DNA of 52,337 bases from Mariniblastus sp. (GCA_011523945.1 WTFU01000077.1:2539-54875), one strand, 5' to 3'; shown: positions 10,047-19,925, numbered from the stretch's first letter. A program made the numbers and translations. The notes: generated by a model from the sequence alone, not told the origin.

Positions 10047-10224
10047 GATAGACTTTTCCAGTTGTAGCGGATTAAGCAGCCATTTTCCTTTTTTCTTAAA
10101 AATCGTTGCTCGATTGTCGATGAGTTTAATGGCTGTGGGTCTCCGATAAGGATTTATTCCATAATCGGACAGCCAATTTTAGAAGGGTTTCAGTAGCGGC
10201 GAGCTGAAACCCTTCGTTTTTTTT
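10047..10224 (+). ncRNA. Candidate small RNA or attenuator leader
   Basis: Not assigned to a known family. Three segments could pair in competing ways: CAGCCATT (10077-10084) is the exact complement of AATGGCTG (10128-10135), while the same middle segment extended (GGCTGT, 10131-10136) is the exact complement of ACAGCC (10169-10174), closing a hairpin that also contains TCCGAT (10142-10147) and ATCGGA (10164-10169). A perfect terminator ends it. Both neighbouring genes diverge, so this terminator cannot end either of them. It is either a free RNA of about 180 bases or a leader that gates read-through into the MFS gene at 10604. The 5' end is a guess from the TATAAT at 10036. Confidence 0.5.
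10182..10224 (+). terminator. Strong intrinsic terminator
   Basis: GAAGGGTTTCAG (10182-10193) and CTGAAACCCTTC (10204-10215) form a perfect 12-base-pair stem with a 10-base loop, followed by G and eight T (10217-10224). Read on the minus strand there is no T-run, so it acts only on plus-strand transcription. Confidence 0.9.
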
Positions 10225-10603
10225 GCGCTGATTTACGTTTATTTGTCTTGTCTAATCAACGCCCTCGGAACTTCTTAACACGCCCAGAGATTCTCCGTGT
10301 TGACTACCTTGTTCGGGAGATTTAGCGGTGTTTGATTACTAATCCCCTAGTTTGCACCGCTCGGTATCGACTTTTATTGCCCTATGGAAAAAGGGGAATC
10401 ACCTTGCTTAAGGGTCGTCCAGTCCGTCCGGAACCCGCTTTGACTTGATTTATTGTCGAAGAGCAACACTAAATTTCGATTTGCCTCGCTCTGGAGCCGA
10501 TTGGAAAAGCTGATAGGCGTCGGACGAGGAATTCTTTAAGATGCCGGGACTATAGATTCGCATGCCGGCTGCTGTAATTCGATGTCTTTAAGGATCAACT
10601 CTG

Positions 10604-11836
10604 ATGGGCTTGATATACGTCCTCGTTTTTTTGGGATTTTTCGCCGGCGCATTGGTTTCACCCGTGTTGTCTCCCATGTTTCTTCATCCTCAGGATCACG
10701 GAGTTCTTTCCGCCCAGACTTCGCCCGCAACACGCGCATTTTTGCTAGGTATCGCGATGGCGGTGTTCCGAATTGGCGAATTTTTTGGCTCGCCAATTCT
10801 CGGTCAACTGTCGGATAAATTTGGTCGAAAATTGATACTCGCTGCCGCGATGGCAATCACAGCCCTTGGGAATTTCGCTATTGCCTTGGCAATTTCGGTT
10901 GACCAATTCTGGATTATTGTCGCAGGGCAATTTTTCCTCGGGTTCGTTGGCGTCCTTCTCGTTTTAGCCCAAGCCGAGGTTGCTCATTTTTCTTCCGGTC
11001 CCGAAAAATCCCGTCGATTTGGATTAATATACATGGCAAGCAGCCTCGCTTATGTTTTTGCGCCCGTCATCGGCGGTCATCTCGCAGACCCGAAATACTT
11101 TTCCTGGGCCTCTTATTCCCTCCCGTTTTATGTTGCGGCGTTGGTTTGCCTGCTTTGCACCTTATTAATTCTTTGGCGTTTCCCGAGTTCCGCTCCTTCG
11201 AAATCTGATTCTGGCGGGCTCCAGCTAACCCGTGGATTTCTTGAAATAGGTGACGCCTTTAAGTTGGCTCCATTTCGGGCATTGCTAATCGTAAATTTCT
11301 TTTTGTATCTCGGAGTTGATTTCGTTTTTCAATTTAATCCGGTCTATTTCGTTCAAAAATGGGAATTTACGTCCTCCCACGTCGGCTGGCTCCTATCTTA
11401 CACCAGCATTTCGATGGTGATGACCCAGTGGCTTTTAGTAAAACCGGTGAGTCAAGGCGAGAGAACACCCCGCGCGATTACGGCGGTTTGCGCCGTTACG
11501 TTATCGGGGCTATTAATCCTCGAAATTCTACCGAACGACTGGTGGTGGCTGTGTCTAATATTGCCTTGCGTTGGAGCCTCCATGGCGCTAGCAACCACCA
11601 ACATGTCAGCACTGCTATCCGACACCGCCCCATCGGAGGCTCAAGGCCGCATGTTGGGCGTCTCCCATTCAGTCCGCGTCCTCGGCTCTGCCCTGCTCTG
11701 TTTCTGTGGAGGAATTCTAGCTGGACTCGCCCCACAATATCCAATACTCGTGGGCGCCGTCGCTTCCATCATTGCTGCCGGCCTTCTCTGGCTATACCGA
11801 CCAAACGCGAAAAACCCAATTCAATCAAGTCGTTAA
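10604..11836 (+). CDS. MFS permease
   Basis: 410 residues with about 12 membrane segments. The loop between helices 2 and 3 has the major facilitator signature GQLSDKFGRKL, and the second half repeats the fold (from about residue 225). The pattern, including the short N terminus and the RIGEFFGSPILGQ approach to the signature, fits the drug:H+ antiporter/TetA-like branch, but substrate specificity is not readable. An AAGGA ribosome site lies about 9 bases before the ATG. The gene starts about 380 bases downstream of a strong terminator on the same strand, so its expression may depend on read-through or on a promoter between 10226 and 10590. It converges with lexA. Confidence 0.9.
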   Translation: MGLIYVLVFLGFFAGALVSPVLSPMFLHPQDHGVLSAQTSPATRAFLLGIAMAVFRIGEFFGSPILGQLSDKFGRKLILAAAMAITALGNFAIALAISVDQFWIIVAGQFFLGFVGVLLVLAQAEVAHFSSGPEKSRRFGLIYMASSLAYVFAPVIGGHLADPKYFSWASYSLPFYVAALVCLLCTLLILWRFPSSAPSKSDSGGLQLTRGFLEIGDAFKLAPFRALLIVNFFLYLGVDFVFQFNPVYFVQKWEFTSSHVGWLLSYTSISMVMTQWLLVKPVSQGERTPRAITAVCAVTLSGLLILEILPNDWWWLCLILPCVGASMALATTNMSALLSDTAPSEAQGRMLGVSHSVRVLGSALLCFCGGILAGLAPQYPILVGAVASIIAAGLLWLYRPNAKNPIQSSR

Positions 11837-11893
11837 TTTTAATTGGAAAAACCGATCAAGCACTGAACGAGTTTCTTCTAAGCAGACCACTCC

Positions 11894-12496
11894 CTAGCGA
11901 AGATTACGCACGACACCGATGACGACCCCGATGACTTTGGCATCACGCGAGTAAATTGGTTTCATGGTTTTGTTGGCCGGTTGCAATCGAACCCGGTTCT
12001 TCTCAGGGAACCAATACTTGAGCGTAGCCTCACCTTCTGAAGTGCGGGCCACGACAATGTCACCTTTATTTGCGGTCTGCCGGCGCTTCACAATGACATA
12101 ATCACCCGGGGCGATCTGCGCATCAATCATTGAATCACCCTCAACCTCGAGTACATACGTACCTTTTTTTGGCCACATTGACCCAACATCAATTCGCTCG
12201 GTTTGCTCTACCGCTTCCATCAACGAACCGGCCGCTACACGCCCCGCTAGTGGCAATCCCTTTAACTCCTCGTTGACTTCATCGGTCAAGACAATCGAGC
12301 GAGACTGATTGTTGGTCCGATTTATCAACCCTTTTTTCTGAAGAGCCGTCAGGTGGCAAATGACTCCGTTCGGAGAACGAAACCCCATCTCCTCGGCAAT
12401 ATCCCGAATCGTTGGTCCGTAGCCACGCTCCTCGATACAAGTTCGTATAAAATCAAAAATGGTCTGCTGACGCTTAGTTAGCTTCTCTTGCAACAT
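11894..12496 (-). CDS. lexA: LexA, SOS-response repressor
   Basis: 200 residues from the ATG at 12496, which has AAGGAG 8 bases upstream; a longer frame begins 23 codons earlier but lacks a ribosome site. The N-terminal winged helix includes PTIRDIAEEMGFRSPNGV, close to the recognition helix of E. coli LexA. The self-cleavage site is Ala89-Gly90 in GRVAAGS, with catalytic Ser122 (EGDSMIDA) and Lys160 (ATLKYW). On DNA damage RecA-ssDNA triggers cleavage and derepression. The region just upstream has a direct repeat and a GTTC/GAAC palindrome that could be autoregulatory sites. Confidence 0.97.
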   Translation of the reverse strand: MLQEKLTKRQQTIFDFIRTCIEERGYGPTIRDIAEEMGFRSPNGVICHLTALQKKGLINRTNNQSRSIVLTDEVNEELKGLPLAGRVAAGSLMEAVEQTERIDVGSMWPKKGTYVLEVEGDSMIDAQIAPGDYVIVKRRQTANKGDIVVARTSEGEATLKYWFPEKNRVRLQPANKTMKPIYSRDAKVIGVVIGVVRNLR

Positions 12497-12546
12497 ATCC
12501 TGCTCCTTAATTCGCAGCCAAAGCTTATACATTTGTTCACTATAAC

Positions 12547-12571
12547 GCAATCTAGAAAGATGCAATCTAGA
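12547..12571. repeat. 10-base direct repeat upstream of lexA
   Basis: GCAATCTAGA occurs at 12547-12556 and again at 12562-12571, a 15-base period, 51 to 75 bases before the lexA start codon. The position suits operator or promoter elements. Confidence 0.6.
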
Positions 12572-12581
12572 GAGACTGATT

Positions 12582-12595
12582 GTTCAACAACGAAC
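12582..12595. promoter_or_regulatory. lexA: Possible LexA operator
   Basis: The palindrome GTTC-N6-GAAC lies 86-99 bases upstream of the lexA ATG. It recalls the GTTC/GAAC half-sites of several LexA boxes, but the spacing differs from the classical GAAC-N4-GTTC box and I do not know the site used in planctomycetes. Confidence 0.3.
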
Positions 12596-13132
12596 GAAAC
12601 GAAGGCCGTGGAGCCGAAGCACGCCAACTAACCCGAGCGATAACTATTCCTTCGTCTTCAAATACACCTTGAAAACCAAATAACCGGTAAAACTCTGACT
12701 TCGGTGCCTACGTCTAAAAATCAAACATAGATGTCCGCTAAAAACCACCTCCTCCATGGTCGCCAAACCCGCCAAACAGCCTATTTTTAAGCCTTAAAAC
12801 GCCAAGCATTCAGCGGGAATATGATTCACGTTAAATGCAAGCGGTGGTGGGAATAACAACTTCATGGGAGTTCGCTCGAACGCCGGAATCCAATACCGAA
12901 GAACTCTGGAATTTAGGGATTTGAGCCCCAGGCCAATTTTCTACGCAGATCCACCAAATCGTTCGGAAGTATCAAAATTTAAAGTCAAATTGAGTGATTC
13001 TGCGATTGCGGTTTTTCGTAATTTCAATACCATTTCGTTCTTACTGTTGATTATCACGAAAAAGTCGCGAGTTCCTGTTAACTTCAAAGGCCATAAATGG
13101 TTCTTGTAGTGGGCATTTTCTCGGGAAAACCC

Positions 13133-13148
13133 TGTGAAAAATTTCACG
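13133..13148. promoter_or_regulatory. CRP/FNR-like operator upstream of nqrA
   Basis: TGTGA at 13133-13137, six bases, then TCACG at 13144-13148: nine of ten positions match the CRP-type site TGTGA-N6-TCACA. Its centre is about 87 bases before the nqrA start. A CRP/FNR-family regulator controlling respiration would fit; binding is inferred only. Confidence 0.4.
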
Positions 13149-13177
13149 ATGTCATAATCGTCGCGGCAACTTAATTT

Positions 13178-13199
13178 TGCAGGCGTCAAATCGCCTGCA
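13178..13199 (+). repeat. Leader hairpin before nqrA
   Basis: TGCAGGCG (13178-13185) and CGCCTGCA (13192-13199) are exact complements around a six-base loop, ending 27 bases before the nqrA ATG. No T-run follows, so it is not an intrinsic terminator; it may affect mRNA stability or be a dyad operator. Confidence 0.6.
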
Positions 13200-13226
13200 G
13201 TGACTTCACGCGTGCAAAGCAAAATA

Positions 13227-14570
13227 ATGGTTTATCAAATCAAAAACGGATTGGATCTTCCCATTGAAGGAAAGCCAGTCCAAGACATTGGCGGTAGTGC
13301 AGACGTAAAATCGGTTGGAATTATTGCTGACGACTTCGTCGGAATGAGACCCACCATGTTGGTGTCTGTTGGAGATCGAGTAAAACTGGGACAACCGGTT
13401 TTCGCCGACAAGAAGACCCCCGGAGTGATTTTTACCTCGCCGGGATGCGGCACGGTTAAGGCAATTAACCGCGGAGCAAAGCGAAAGTTCGAATCGATCG
13501 AAATTGATCTCGACGGTGACGAGCAGGAGAGTTTTGAAAGTTTTCAAGATCTCCAGTCCATTCCCAAAGAAACGATTGAAAAGCAATTGGTCGACTCCGG
13601 GATGTGGCAATCTTTCCGGACACGGCCGTTCAGTCGCACCCCTGCCTTGGGTAGTGAAGCTCATTCAATTTTCGTTACCGCTACGGATACCAATCCGCTT
13701 TCGGCGGAACCTGAATTGATCATTGCTGAGAACGCCGAATTATTTGTCAGCGGTCTAACGGTCATTAACCAACTCACACTCGGTAAGACCTATGTTTGTA
13801 CTCGCGACGACTCACGGGTGCCTGGCAGTGAGATTCCAGATGTTGAATTTAAACAGTTCAATGGCCCACACCCCGCGGGACTCGCTGGCACTCACATTCA
13901 TTTTGTAGATCCTGTAAGCGAAAACAAAACGGTTTGGCAAATCGGCTATCAAGATGTAATTGCTATCGGCCATCTCTTTAAGACAGGGCAGTTGATGACC
14001 GAAAGGGTGGTAGCCATTGGCGGTCCACGAACCACCTCTCCGGGATTGTACAAGGTGAGACTAGGTGCCTGCCTTGACGATTGCGTTGTGGTTTCGGATC
14101 CCGATTTGGATAACTCCCGCGTCGTTTCTGGTTCGGTCTTGTCGGGGCGGGCATCAGAGCCAACGAAAAATTATCTGGGCAGGTTCCACAATCAAATTTC
14201 AATCCTCGAAGAGGGGAACCACCGAGAGTTTCTCGGATGGCAGAAACCCGGTTTCGATAAGTTTTCAGTGACAAATATTTACGGTGGATCTTGGCTCAAG
14301 GGCAAGCTCTTTCCGTTTACGACAAGTACGGGAGGCAGCAAACGTGCCATGGTGCCCGTTGGCGCTTATGAACGAGTGATGCCAATGGATATTTTACCCA
14401 CTCAGTTGCTACGGGCTCTGCTTAGCGGAGACACCGAAGAATCCCAACAGTTGGGGTGTTTAGAGTTGGACGAAGAGGACCTGGCACTTTGCACCTTTGT
14501 TTGTCCGGGCAAGTACGAATATGGTTCTGTTTTGCGTGAGAACCTGACCCTTATTGAGAAAGAGGGATAG
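13227..14570 (+). CDS. nqrA: Na+-NQR subunit A
   Basis: Peripheral cytoplasmic subunit of the Na+-translocating NADH:quinone oxidoreductase, implicated in ubiquinone access. From the ATG at 13227 the protein is 447 residues, almost the same as characterised NqrA; a GTG nine codons upstream is in frame but sits within the leader hairpin region. The N terminus [17 protein letters not shown] and the segment [17 protein letters not shown] are family hallmarks, as is the biotinyl-lipoyl-like [16 protein letters not shown] segment. It opens a tightly packed operon, nqrABCDEF; the nqrB ATG follows the stop by seven bases. Confidence 0.97.
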   Translation: MVYQIKNGLDLPIEGKPVQDIGGSADVKSVGIIADDFVGMRPTMLVSVGDRVKLGQPVFADKKTPGVIFTSPGCGTVKAINRGAKRKFESIEIDLDGDEQESFESFQDLQSIPKETIEKQLVDSGMWQSFRTRPFSRTPALGSEAHSIFVTATDTNPLSAEPELIIAENAELFVSGLTVINQLTLGKTYVCTRDDSRVPGSEIPDVEFKQFNGPHPAGLAGTHIHFVDPVSENKTVWQIGYQDVIAIGHLFKTGQLMTERVVAIGGPRTTSPGLYKVRLGACLDDCVVVSDPDLDNSRVVSGSVLSGRASEPTKNYLGRFHNQISILEEGNHREFLGWQKPGFDKFSVTNIYGGSWLKGKLFPFTTSTGGSKRAMVPVGAYERVMPMDILPTQLLRALLSGDTEESQQLGCLELDEEDLALCTFVCPGKYEYGSVLRENLTLIEKEG

Positions 14571-14577
14571 ACGCACG

Positions 14578-15870
14578 ATGTTGAGAAAATTACTAGACAA
14601 GGTCGAACCACTGTTTCACAAGGGTGGAAAGCTGGAGAAGCTTTACCCTCTTTACGAAGCGAACGACACTTTCCTCTATACTCCCGGTGAGGTTACGCAC
14701 GGTCAAACCCAGGTTCGGGACGCCATTGATTTGAAGCGGATGATGTCCATGGTCATCGTCGCCTTGATCCCCTGTATATTTATGGCAATGTACAATACCG
14801 GCTATCAGGCTCAGGTTTTGATTTCCGAAGGACAAGCCGTTCCAACGAGTGCAACCTTGTTTGATGCCATTTGGACGGGCAACTGGCGGTTCGATGTTCT
14901 GCAATGGTTCGGAATTCTTGATTCGAATTTCACGTGCAGTTCGCCGGGCTCTTTTCTTAGTTTTGGCAGCCTTTTTGGTTGCACGCTACACGGGGCACTT
15001 TACTTTTTACCGGTTTACATCGTCTGCATGGCCGTTGGCGGTAACTGCGAAGTCATCTTCAGCATTATCAGAAAGCACGAAATTAACGAGGGATTTTTAG
15101 TAACAGGAATGTTATTCCCGCTCACGCTCCCGCCGACGATCCCACTCTGGCAGGTTGCGGTTGGTATCGCTTTCGGCGTAATCGTCGGGAAAGAAATCTT
15201 TGGCGGAACTGGACGGAACTTCTTAAACCCTGCACTCACGGGTCGGGCATTCCTGTACTTCGCATACCCGTTAAAAATTAGCGGTGACTCGGTCTGGACC
15301 GCCGTCGACGGTTACTCTGGAGCAACGGTGCTGGGTGAAGTTGCATTACCCGGTGCTGCCGCGATCGGAACAACGGTCGCCAACATGAACTCGACCTGGT
15401 TTGACTTTTTCATCGGCAACATTCATGGCTCGATGGGCGAAACATCAACGCTCGCCTGCCTCATCGGTGCTGCGTTTTTAATCTTCACCAAGATTGGCTC
15501 ATGGCGAATCATGTCGGGGGTAGTGTTAGGAATGAGTGCATTCTCAATCTTACTTTACTTACTCCCCACCACAGAATCCTGGGGTGAGGTATCCAACATC
15601 TTGCCTTGGTGGCATATGGTGATCGGGGGCTTTGCATTCGGCACGGTCTTTATGGCGACTGACCCCGTTTCTGCATCGATGACTCGGCAGGGCAAGTGGG
15701 TTTATGGAGCATTAATTGGTTTCATGACCGTTTTGGTTCGATCCATAAATCCTGCTTTCCCAGAAGGAATTATGTTGGCGATTTTATTCGCGAACGTCTT
15801 TGCACCGTTTATTGACTGGTGCGTCGTACAAGCAAACATCAAGAGGAGGGCCGCTCGTTATGCCGCTTAA
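14578..15870 (+). CDS. nqrB: Na+-NQR subunit B
   Basis: Integral membrane subunit with about ten helices that carries covalent FMN and takes part in Na+ translocation. 430 residues from the ATG at 14578 (AGAGGGA upstream). The FMN attachment motif SGAT ends in Thr250 ([10 protein letters not shown]), equivalent to Thr236 of Vibrio cholerae, so it should be a substrate of the ApbE domain encoded at 20002. [20 protein letters not shown] and [11 protein letters not shown] are conserved. Its last 11 bases overlap the nqrC start. Confidence 0.97.
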   Translation: MLRKLLDKVEPLFHKGGKLEKLYPLYEANDTFLYTPGEVTHGQTQVRDAIDLKRMMSMVIVALIPCIFMAMYNTGYQAQVLISEGQAVPTSATLFDAIWTGNWRFDVLQWFGILDSNFTCSSPGSFLSFGSLFGCTLHGALYFLPVYIVCMAVGGNCEVIFSIIRKHEINEGFLVTGMLFPLTLPPTIPLWQVAVGIAFGVIVGKEIFGGTGRNFLNPALTGRAFLYFAYPLKISGDSVWTAVDGYSGATVLGEVALPGAAAIGTTVANMNSTWFDFFIGNIHGSMGETSTLACLIGAAFLIFTKIGSWRIMSGVVLGMSAFSILLYLLPTTESWGEVSNILPWWHMVIGGFAFGTVFMATDPVSASMTRQGKWVYGALIGFMTVLVRSINPAFPEGIMLAILFANVFAPFIDWCVVQANIKRRAARYAA

Positions 15871-16732
15871 CAAGGATTCATTACCCAACACCTTTCTTGT
15901 CGCGACGCTTCTCTGCCTAACGTGCGCTTTAGTCGTATCTGCTGCCTCCGTTACGCTTCGTCCGCGGCAGTTAGAGAACGCTCAGCTTGACCGTCGAAAT
16001 AACATTCTTCAAGTGAGTGGATTCACACCTGAAGAGATCAAAGAAGGAGGAGGCATCAAAAAGGTTTTCGAGAGTCGTTTTGATGTCGAAATCATTGATC
16101 TCGACACGGGCGAAGACGCTAGAGACGAGTGTCAGGCCGCGATGAACAAGGCGAAGGACAAGGAAGTTAACCTCGCTGAAGAATACGACCAACTATGGGC
16201 TTCCAAAGTAAATCCCGACAAGGGACTCAGTGAAAAGTTAGACAAGAAAACTGACGTTTGCGGGATTAAGAGTCGTGAAAAGTTCTCCGAGGTTTTCATC
16301 ATGAACTCAACTGACGGCAAGCCGGAGCTTTATGTCTTTCCTGTTCGCGGAAACGGGCTTTGGTCTCTAATGCAGGGTTACCTGTCAGTCAAACCGGATT
16401 TCCAAACGGTTGTCGGCCTAACGTTTTATCAACAAGCGGAGACACCCGGGCTTGGCGGTGAAGTTCAAAACCCGGACTGGAAAGCCCTTTGGAATGGCAA
16501 GAAAATCTACGACAACGGCGAGGTGAAACTGGCTGTTATTAAAGGGAACAAGGCGGGCAACGACTATGGAGTTGATGCCCTCTCAGGTGCGACAATCACC
16601 TCAAACGGGGTGACAAACATGATCGACTTTTGGATGGGCAGCAAAGGCTTTGGCCCTTTCATTGAGAAAATGAAAAATCAGGACAGCGGTGTTTCGAATA
16701 CGCCAGCTGCCGGAGGTAACAATGTCAAGTAA
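15860..16732 (+). CDS. nqrC: Na+-NQR subunit C
   Basis: Membrane-anchored periplasmic subunit with the second covalent FMN. 290 residues from the ATG at 15860, which overlaps the nqrB stop and has AGGAGGG upstream. One N-terminal membrane helix (about residues 10-30) precedes the FMN-binding domain; the attachment motif is [10 protein letters not shown] with Thr245. Vibrio NqrC is nearer 257 residues: the extra length appears to lie in a charged Lys/Asp/Glu-rich stretch at about 85-145 that also contributes Cys91 and Cys134. The last 11 bases overlap nqrD. Confidence 0.96.
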   Translation: MPLNKDSLPNTFLVATLLCLTCALVVSAASVTLRPRQLENAQLDRRNNILQVSGFTPEEIKEGGGIKKVFESRFDVEIIDLDTGEDARDECQAAMNKAKDKEVNLAEEYDQLWASKVNPDKGLSEKLDKKTDVCGIKSREKFSEVFIMNSTDGKPELYVFPVRGNGLWSLMQGYLSVKPDFQTVVGLTFYQQAETPGLGGEVQNPDWKALWNGKKIYDNGEVKLAVIKGNKAGNDYGVDALSGATITSNGVTNMIDFWMGSKGFGPFIEKMKNQDSGVSNTPAAGGNNVK

Positions 16733-17351
16733 AACATCCGCGAAGGACCTGATCTGGGATCCAGTTTTTAACAACAACCCGATTGCTCTTCAAATTCTTG
16801 GAATTTGTTCGGCGCTCGCCGTCACCACTAAACTTTCCACGTCACTGACGATGTCGTTTGCGGTTATTGCCGTTACCGCTTGTTCGAGTGCTGCGGTTGC
16901 CCTGATTAAGGACAGAATTCCGAGCAGTATTCGAATCATTGTTCAGATGACGATCATTGCATCGTTCGTGATTCTCGTGGACCAAGTCCTCAAAGCGTTT
17001 GCCTTCCAATTAAGCAAAGAACTCTCGGTATTTGTTGGCCTCATCATTACGAACTGCATCGTGATGGGCCGTGCCGAAGGTTTCGCCATGAAGAATTCAG
17101 TTTCCGATAGTTTCTTCGACGGACTCGGAAACGGACTTGGCTACAGCATTATTCTGATGGTCGTTGGTTTCTTCCGTGAACTCTTTGGAAGCGGCACGCT
17201 CTTTGGAATCACCGTATTTGCAAAACAGTCTGCCGGCGGTTGGTATGAACCCAATGGCTTAATGCTACTTTCACCAAGTGCATTTTTCATTATCGGTATA
17301 TTCATCTGGGTGCTTAGGACCTGGAAGCCAGAACAGGTGGAGGAAGCATAA
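16722..17351 (+). CDS. nqrD: Na+-NQR subunit D
   Basis: Six-helix membrane subunit, paired with NqrE as inverted-topology homologues. 209 residues from the ATG at 16722, which overlaps the nqrC stop. Cys29 (LGICSA) and Cys112 ([11 protein letters not shown]) fall at exactly the positions of the Vibrio cholerae iron-ligand cysteines. Together with two from NqrE these hold the intramembrane iron (now seen as an iron-sulfur centre), the site thought to need NqrM for assembly. The nqrE ATG follows after two bases. Confidence 0.97.
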   Translation: MSSKTSAKDLIWDPVFNNNPIALQILGICSALAVTTKLSTSLTMSFAVIAVTACSSAAVALIKDRIPSSIRIIVQMTIIASFVILVDQVLKAFAFQLSKELSVFVGLIITNCIVMGRAEGFAMKNSVSDSFFDGLGNGLGYSIILMVVGFFRELFGSGTLFGITVFAKQSAGGWYEPNGLMLLSPSAFFIIGIFIWVLRTWKPEQVEEA

Positions 17352-17353
17352 CC

Positions 17354-17947
<594 letters not shown>

Positions 17948-18023
17948 TTAAAACTGCGTCGTCCTAGAATCGCCCCGTCTGAACAACTGATTACTTTTCA
18001 TCTTAAGAATTTGAACTGTTGCT

Positions 18024-19241
18024 ATGGAAATTATATTCGGCGTTGCCACCTTCACCTTTGTCGTTCTTGCGTTGGTAGGACTGATCCTTCTGGCAAAGAG
18101 CTTTTTGGTCTCTAGCGGGAACATAAAGATTCTCGTAAACGATCAGAAAGAAATTAGCGTACCTGCTGGCGGGAAGTTGATGAACGCGCTTGCAGAGGAA
18201 GGTATCTTTGTTTCATCCGCCTGTGGTGGCGGTGGAACTTGTGCACAGTGTGAAGTAAAGGTTTTATCCGGTGGTGGAGATATCCTACCGACAGAGACGG
18301 GACACATTAGCAAACGTGAAGCACGTGAGGGATGTCGCCTTTCTTGCCAAGTCGCGGTAAAGCAGGACATGGTCGTTGAGGTTCCAGACGAAGCGTTTGA
18401 CACAAAGAAATGGGAATGCACCGTCCGTTCTAATCATAACGTCGCCACGTTTATCAAAGAGCTAGTTCTCGAACTGCCAGAGGGTGAAGACGTAGACTTT
18501 AAAGCGGGTGGCTACATCCAAATCGAAGCGCCACCGCACGTTGTCGAATACAAAGACTTTGACATTGAAGAGGAATACCATCCGGACTGGGACAAATATG
18601 ATGTTTGGCGTTATAAATCGGTCGTCGAAGAGGAAGTGATTCGCGCCTATTCAATGGCAAATTACCCGGGCGAAAAAGGCATCATCATGCTCAACGTTCG
18701 TGTCGCCTCTCCGCCTCCACGAATGGATAACGTCCCGCCAGGTAAAATGTCGTCCTTTATTTTCAATTTAAAGCCGGGCGATAAAGTTACGATCTCAGGG
18801 CCTTACGGGGAGTTCTTTATCAAAGAGACGGAAGCAGAGATGCTTTACGTCGGTGGTGGTGCTGGAATGGCGCCTCTTCGAAGTCATATTTTTGAATTGT
18901 TTAAAAACCTCAAAACCGGCCGAAAGGTTTCTTATTGGTACGGTGGTCGAAGTTTACGGGAATTATTTTACATCGATGAATTCCGTGCGCTCGAAGAGGA
19001 ATTCCCGAACTTTCAATTTAACCTTGCACTTTCAGAACCGCTTCCTGAGGACAACTGGACAGGCTATACCGGGTTTATTCACCAAGTAGTGATCGACAAT
19101 TACCTTAAAGATCATCCCGCTCCGGAAGATATTGAGTACTACTTCTGCGGCCCGCCAATGATGAACAGCTGCGTGATGAAGATGTGTGATGATTTCGGTG
19201 TTGAACCCGAAAACATCTCCTTCGATGATTTCGGAGGCTAA
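18024..19241 (+). CDS. nqrF: Na+-NQR subunit F (NADH dehydrogenase)
   Basis: 405 residues; the electron entry subunit. An N-terminal membrane helix (about 5-30) is followed by a plant-type [2Fe-2S] ferredoxin domain with ligands Cys67, Cys73, Cys76 and Cys108, the same spacing as Vibrio NqrF. An FAD domain follows with the flavin motif RAYSMANYP, then an NADH domain with [14 protein letters not shown] and the C-terminal [14 protein letters not shown]. It completes the structural set, all six in canonical order. Confidence 0.97.
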   Translation: MEIIFGVATFTFVVLALVGLILLAKSFLVSSGNIKILVNDQKEISVPAGGKLMNALAEEGIFVSSACGGGGTCAQCEVKVLSGGGDILPTETGHISKREAREGCRLSCQVAVKQDMVVEVPDEAFDTKKWECTVRSNHNVATFIKELVLELPEGEDVDFKAGGYIQIEAPPHVVEYKDFDIEEEYHPDWDKYDVWRYKSVVEEEVIRAYSMANYPGEKGIIMLNVRVASPPPRMDNVPPGKMSSFIFNLKPGDKVTISGPYGEFFIKETEAEMLYVGGGAGMAPLRSHIFELFKNLKTGRKVSYWYGGRSLRELFYIDEFRALEEEFPNFQFNLALSEPLPEDNWTGYTGFIHQVVIDNYLKDHPAPEDIEYYFCGPPMMNSCVMKMCDDFGVEPENISFDDFGG

Positions 19242-19387
19242 ACCGCCTCGTTGCAGTCACATCACTTCGGTTTTTAGCGTTTAAAGAGTCGGCTTCATTG
19301 CCTGACGACCGGTTTGGCGGTTTTAAGCGCAATTCCTAGGTAGCATTCAACTGAATTTGCTTATCGTGCCGAGATGTTACAATAAGA

Positions 19388-19413
19388 GTGCGCATTTTTG
19401 GCGCACATTTTTC
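19388..19413 (+). terminator. Possible terminator after nqrF
   Basis: GTGCGC (19388-19393) and GCGCAC (19401-19406) pair around a seven-base loop, followed by ATTTTTC. The stem is only six pairs. A TACAAT element at 19378-19383 just upstream could instead start a transcript here, making this a 5' hairpin of the next gene. Confidence 0.4.
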
Positions 19414-19448
19414 ATTGGCCCAACCTGCCTTTACCGGGGATATTATTC

Positions 19449-19910
19449 ATGTTCGTAAGATTGTCCTTCACTACACTATTGTTTGTTTTGTTTGTCGGAA
19501 GTAGCCAGACCGCTAAGGCCCATGACATCTTTCAGGATGTGCTTAAGGAGCAATACACTCTCAAGTCATTCTCTTGCAAAACCTGTCATCCCGACAGCGA
19601 CGATCGAAAAATCCGCACTCCCTTTGCTGAACGTATTTACCAGGAAATGAAGGGGCTGGGGCTCTCGAAAAAATTTGCCGAAGCCACAGCGATCGATGAA
19701 GCTGCCAAAGCAAAGGATCCTGAATCAGTTGGCAAAGACAAAGGAGCAGTTTATGAGTTTGAGAAAATGGCCGGGAAAGATTTCGAAAAGGCATTTGTAA
19801 AAGTTGCCCAGCAAACCATGACAATTGATCAAATTATTAAGCAAGGACTGTTTAACGGTGCCCGCCTCGACACGAAAGCAATCGAAGCCGCTAAGCAAAC
19901 TGAGAAGTAA
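19449..19910 (+). CDS. Secreted one-haem CxxCH protein in the nqr cluster
   Basis: 153 residues from the ATG at 19449 with GGGGA upstream. The N terminus is a signal peptide (FVRLSFTTLLFVLFVG, cleavage near KAH). Cys43-Lys-Thr-Cys46-His47 (FSCKTCHPDS) is a c-type haem attachment motif, the only one present; several downstream Met residues could be the sixth ligand. The rest is helical and Lys/Glu/Ala-rich. I do not recognise a named family. Its place between nqrF and the ApbE-NqrM gene suggests a role in Na+-NQR biogenesis or in periplasmic electron exchange, but this is inference from position only. Confidence 0.8.
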   Translation: MFVRLSFTTLLFVLFVGSSQTAKAHDIFQDVLKEQYTLKSFSCKTCHPDSDDRKIRTPFAERIYQEMKGLGLSKKFAEATAIDEAAKAKDPESVGKDKGAVYEFEKMAGKDFEKAFVKVAQQTMTIDQIIKQGLFNGARLDTKAIEAAKQTEK

Positions 19911-19925
19911 TCGGATAGATGGAGC

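Larger units (their letters stand above)
9982..10603. other. Divergent carA / MFS intergenic region with RNA-like element
   Basis: About 620 bases between divergent genes. The left half contains a candidate non-coding transcript (about 10047-10224) ending in a perfect terminator. The 11-base direct repeat GATGAGTTTAA occurs at 10002-10012 and 10119-10129. The right half (10226-10600) has a 7-base inverted repeat, AGCGGTG...CACCGCT, near 10323-10361, and no supported gene. Confidence 0.6.
12497..13226. other. Divergent lexA / nqrA regulatory region
   Basis: About 730 bases. The lexA side has repeats at 12547-12595; the nqrA side has a CRP/FNR-like palindrome at 13133-13148 and a hairpin at 13178-13199. 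Short frames on both strands between 12860 and 13220 overlap each other and lack ribosome sites, so I do not call genes there. Confidence 0.6.

Noticed and set aside
10182..10224. Terminator hairpin considered as a carA attenuator
   Set aside because: On the minus strand the stem is not followed by T residues; it can act only on plus-strand transcription.
10047..10224. Candidate RNA as 6S RNA or a known riboswitch
   Set aside because: The size suits 6S RNA but there is no closing stem between its ends, and no known riboswitch core was recognised.
11359..11922. 187-codon frame on the plus strand
   Set aside because: Shadow of the MFS permease in another frame.
12864..13222. Two overlapping frames on opposite strands between lexA and nqrA
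   Set aside because: They overlap each other, have no ribosome site and no family pattern; the minus-strand one would start inside the nqrA leader hairpin.
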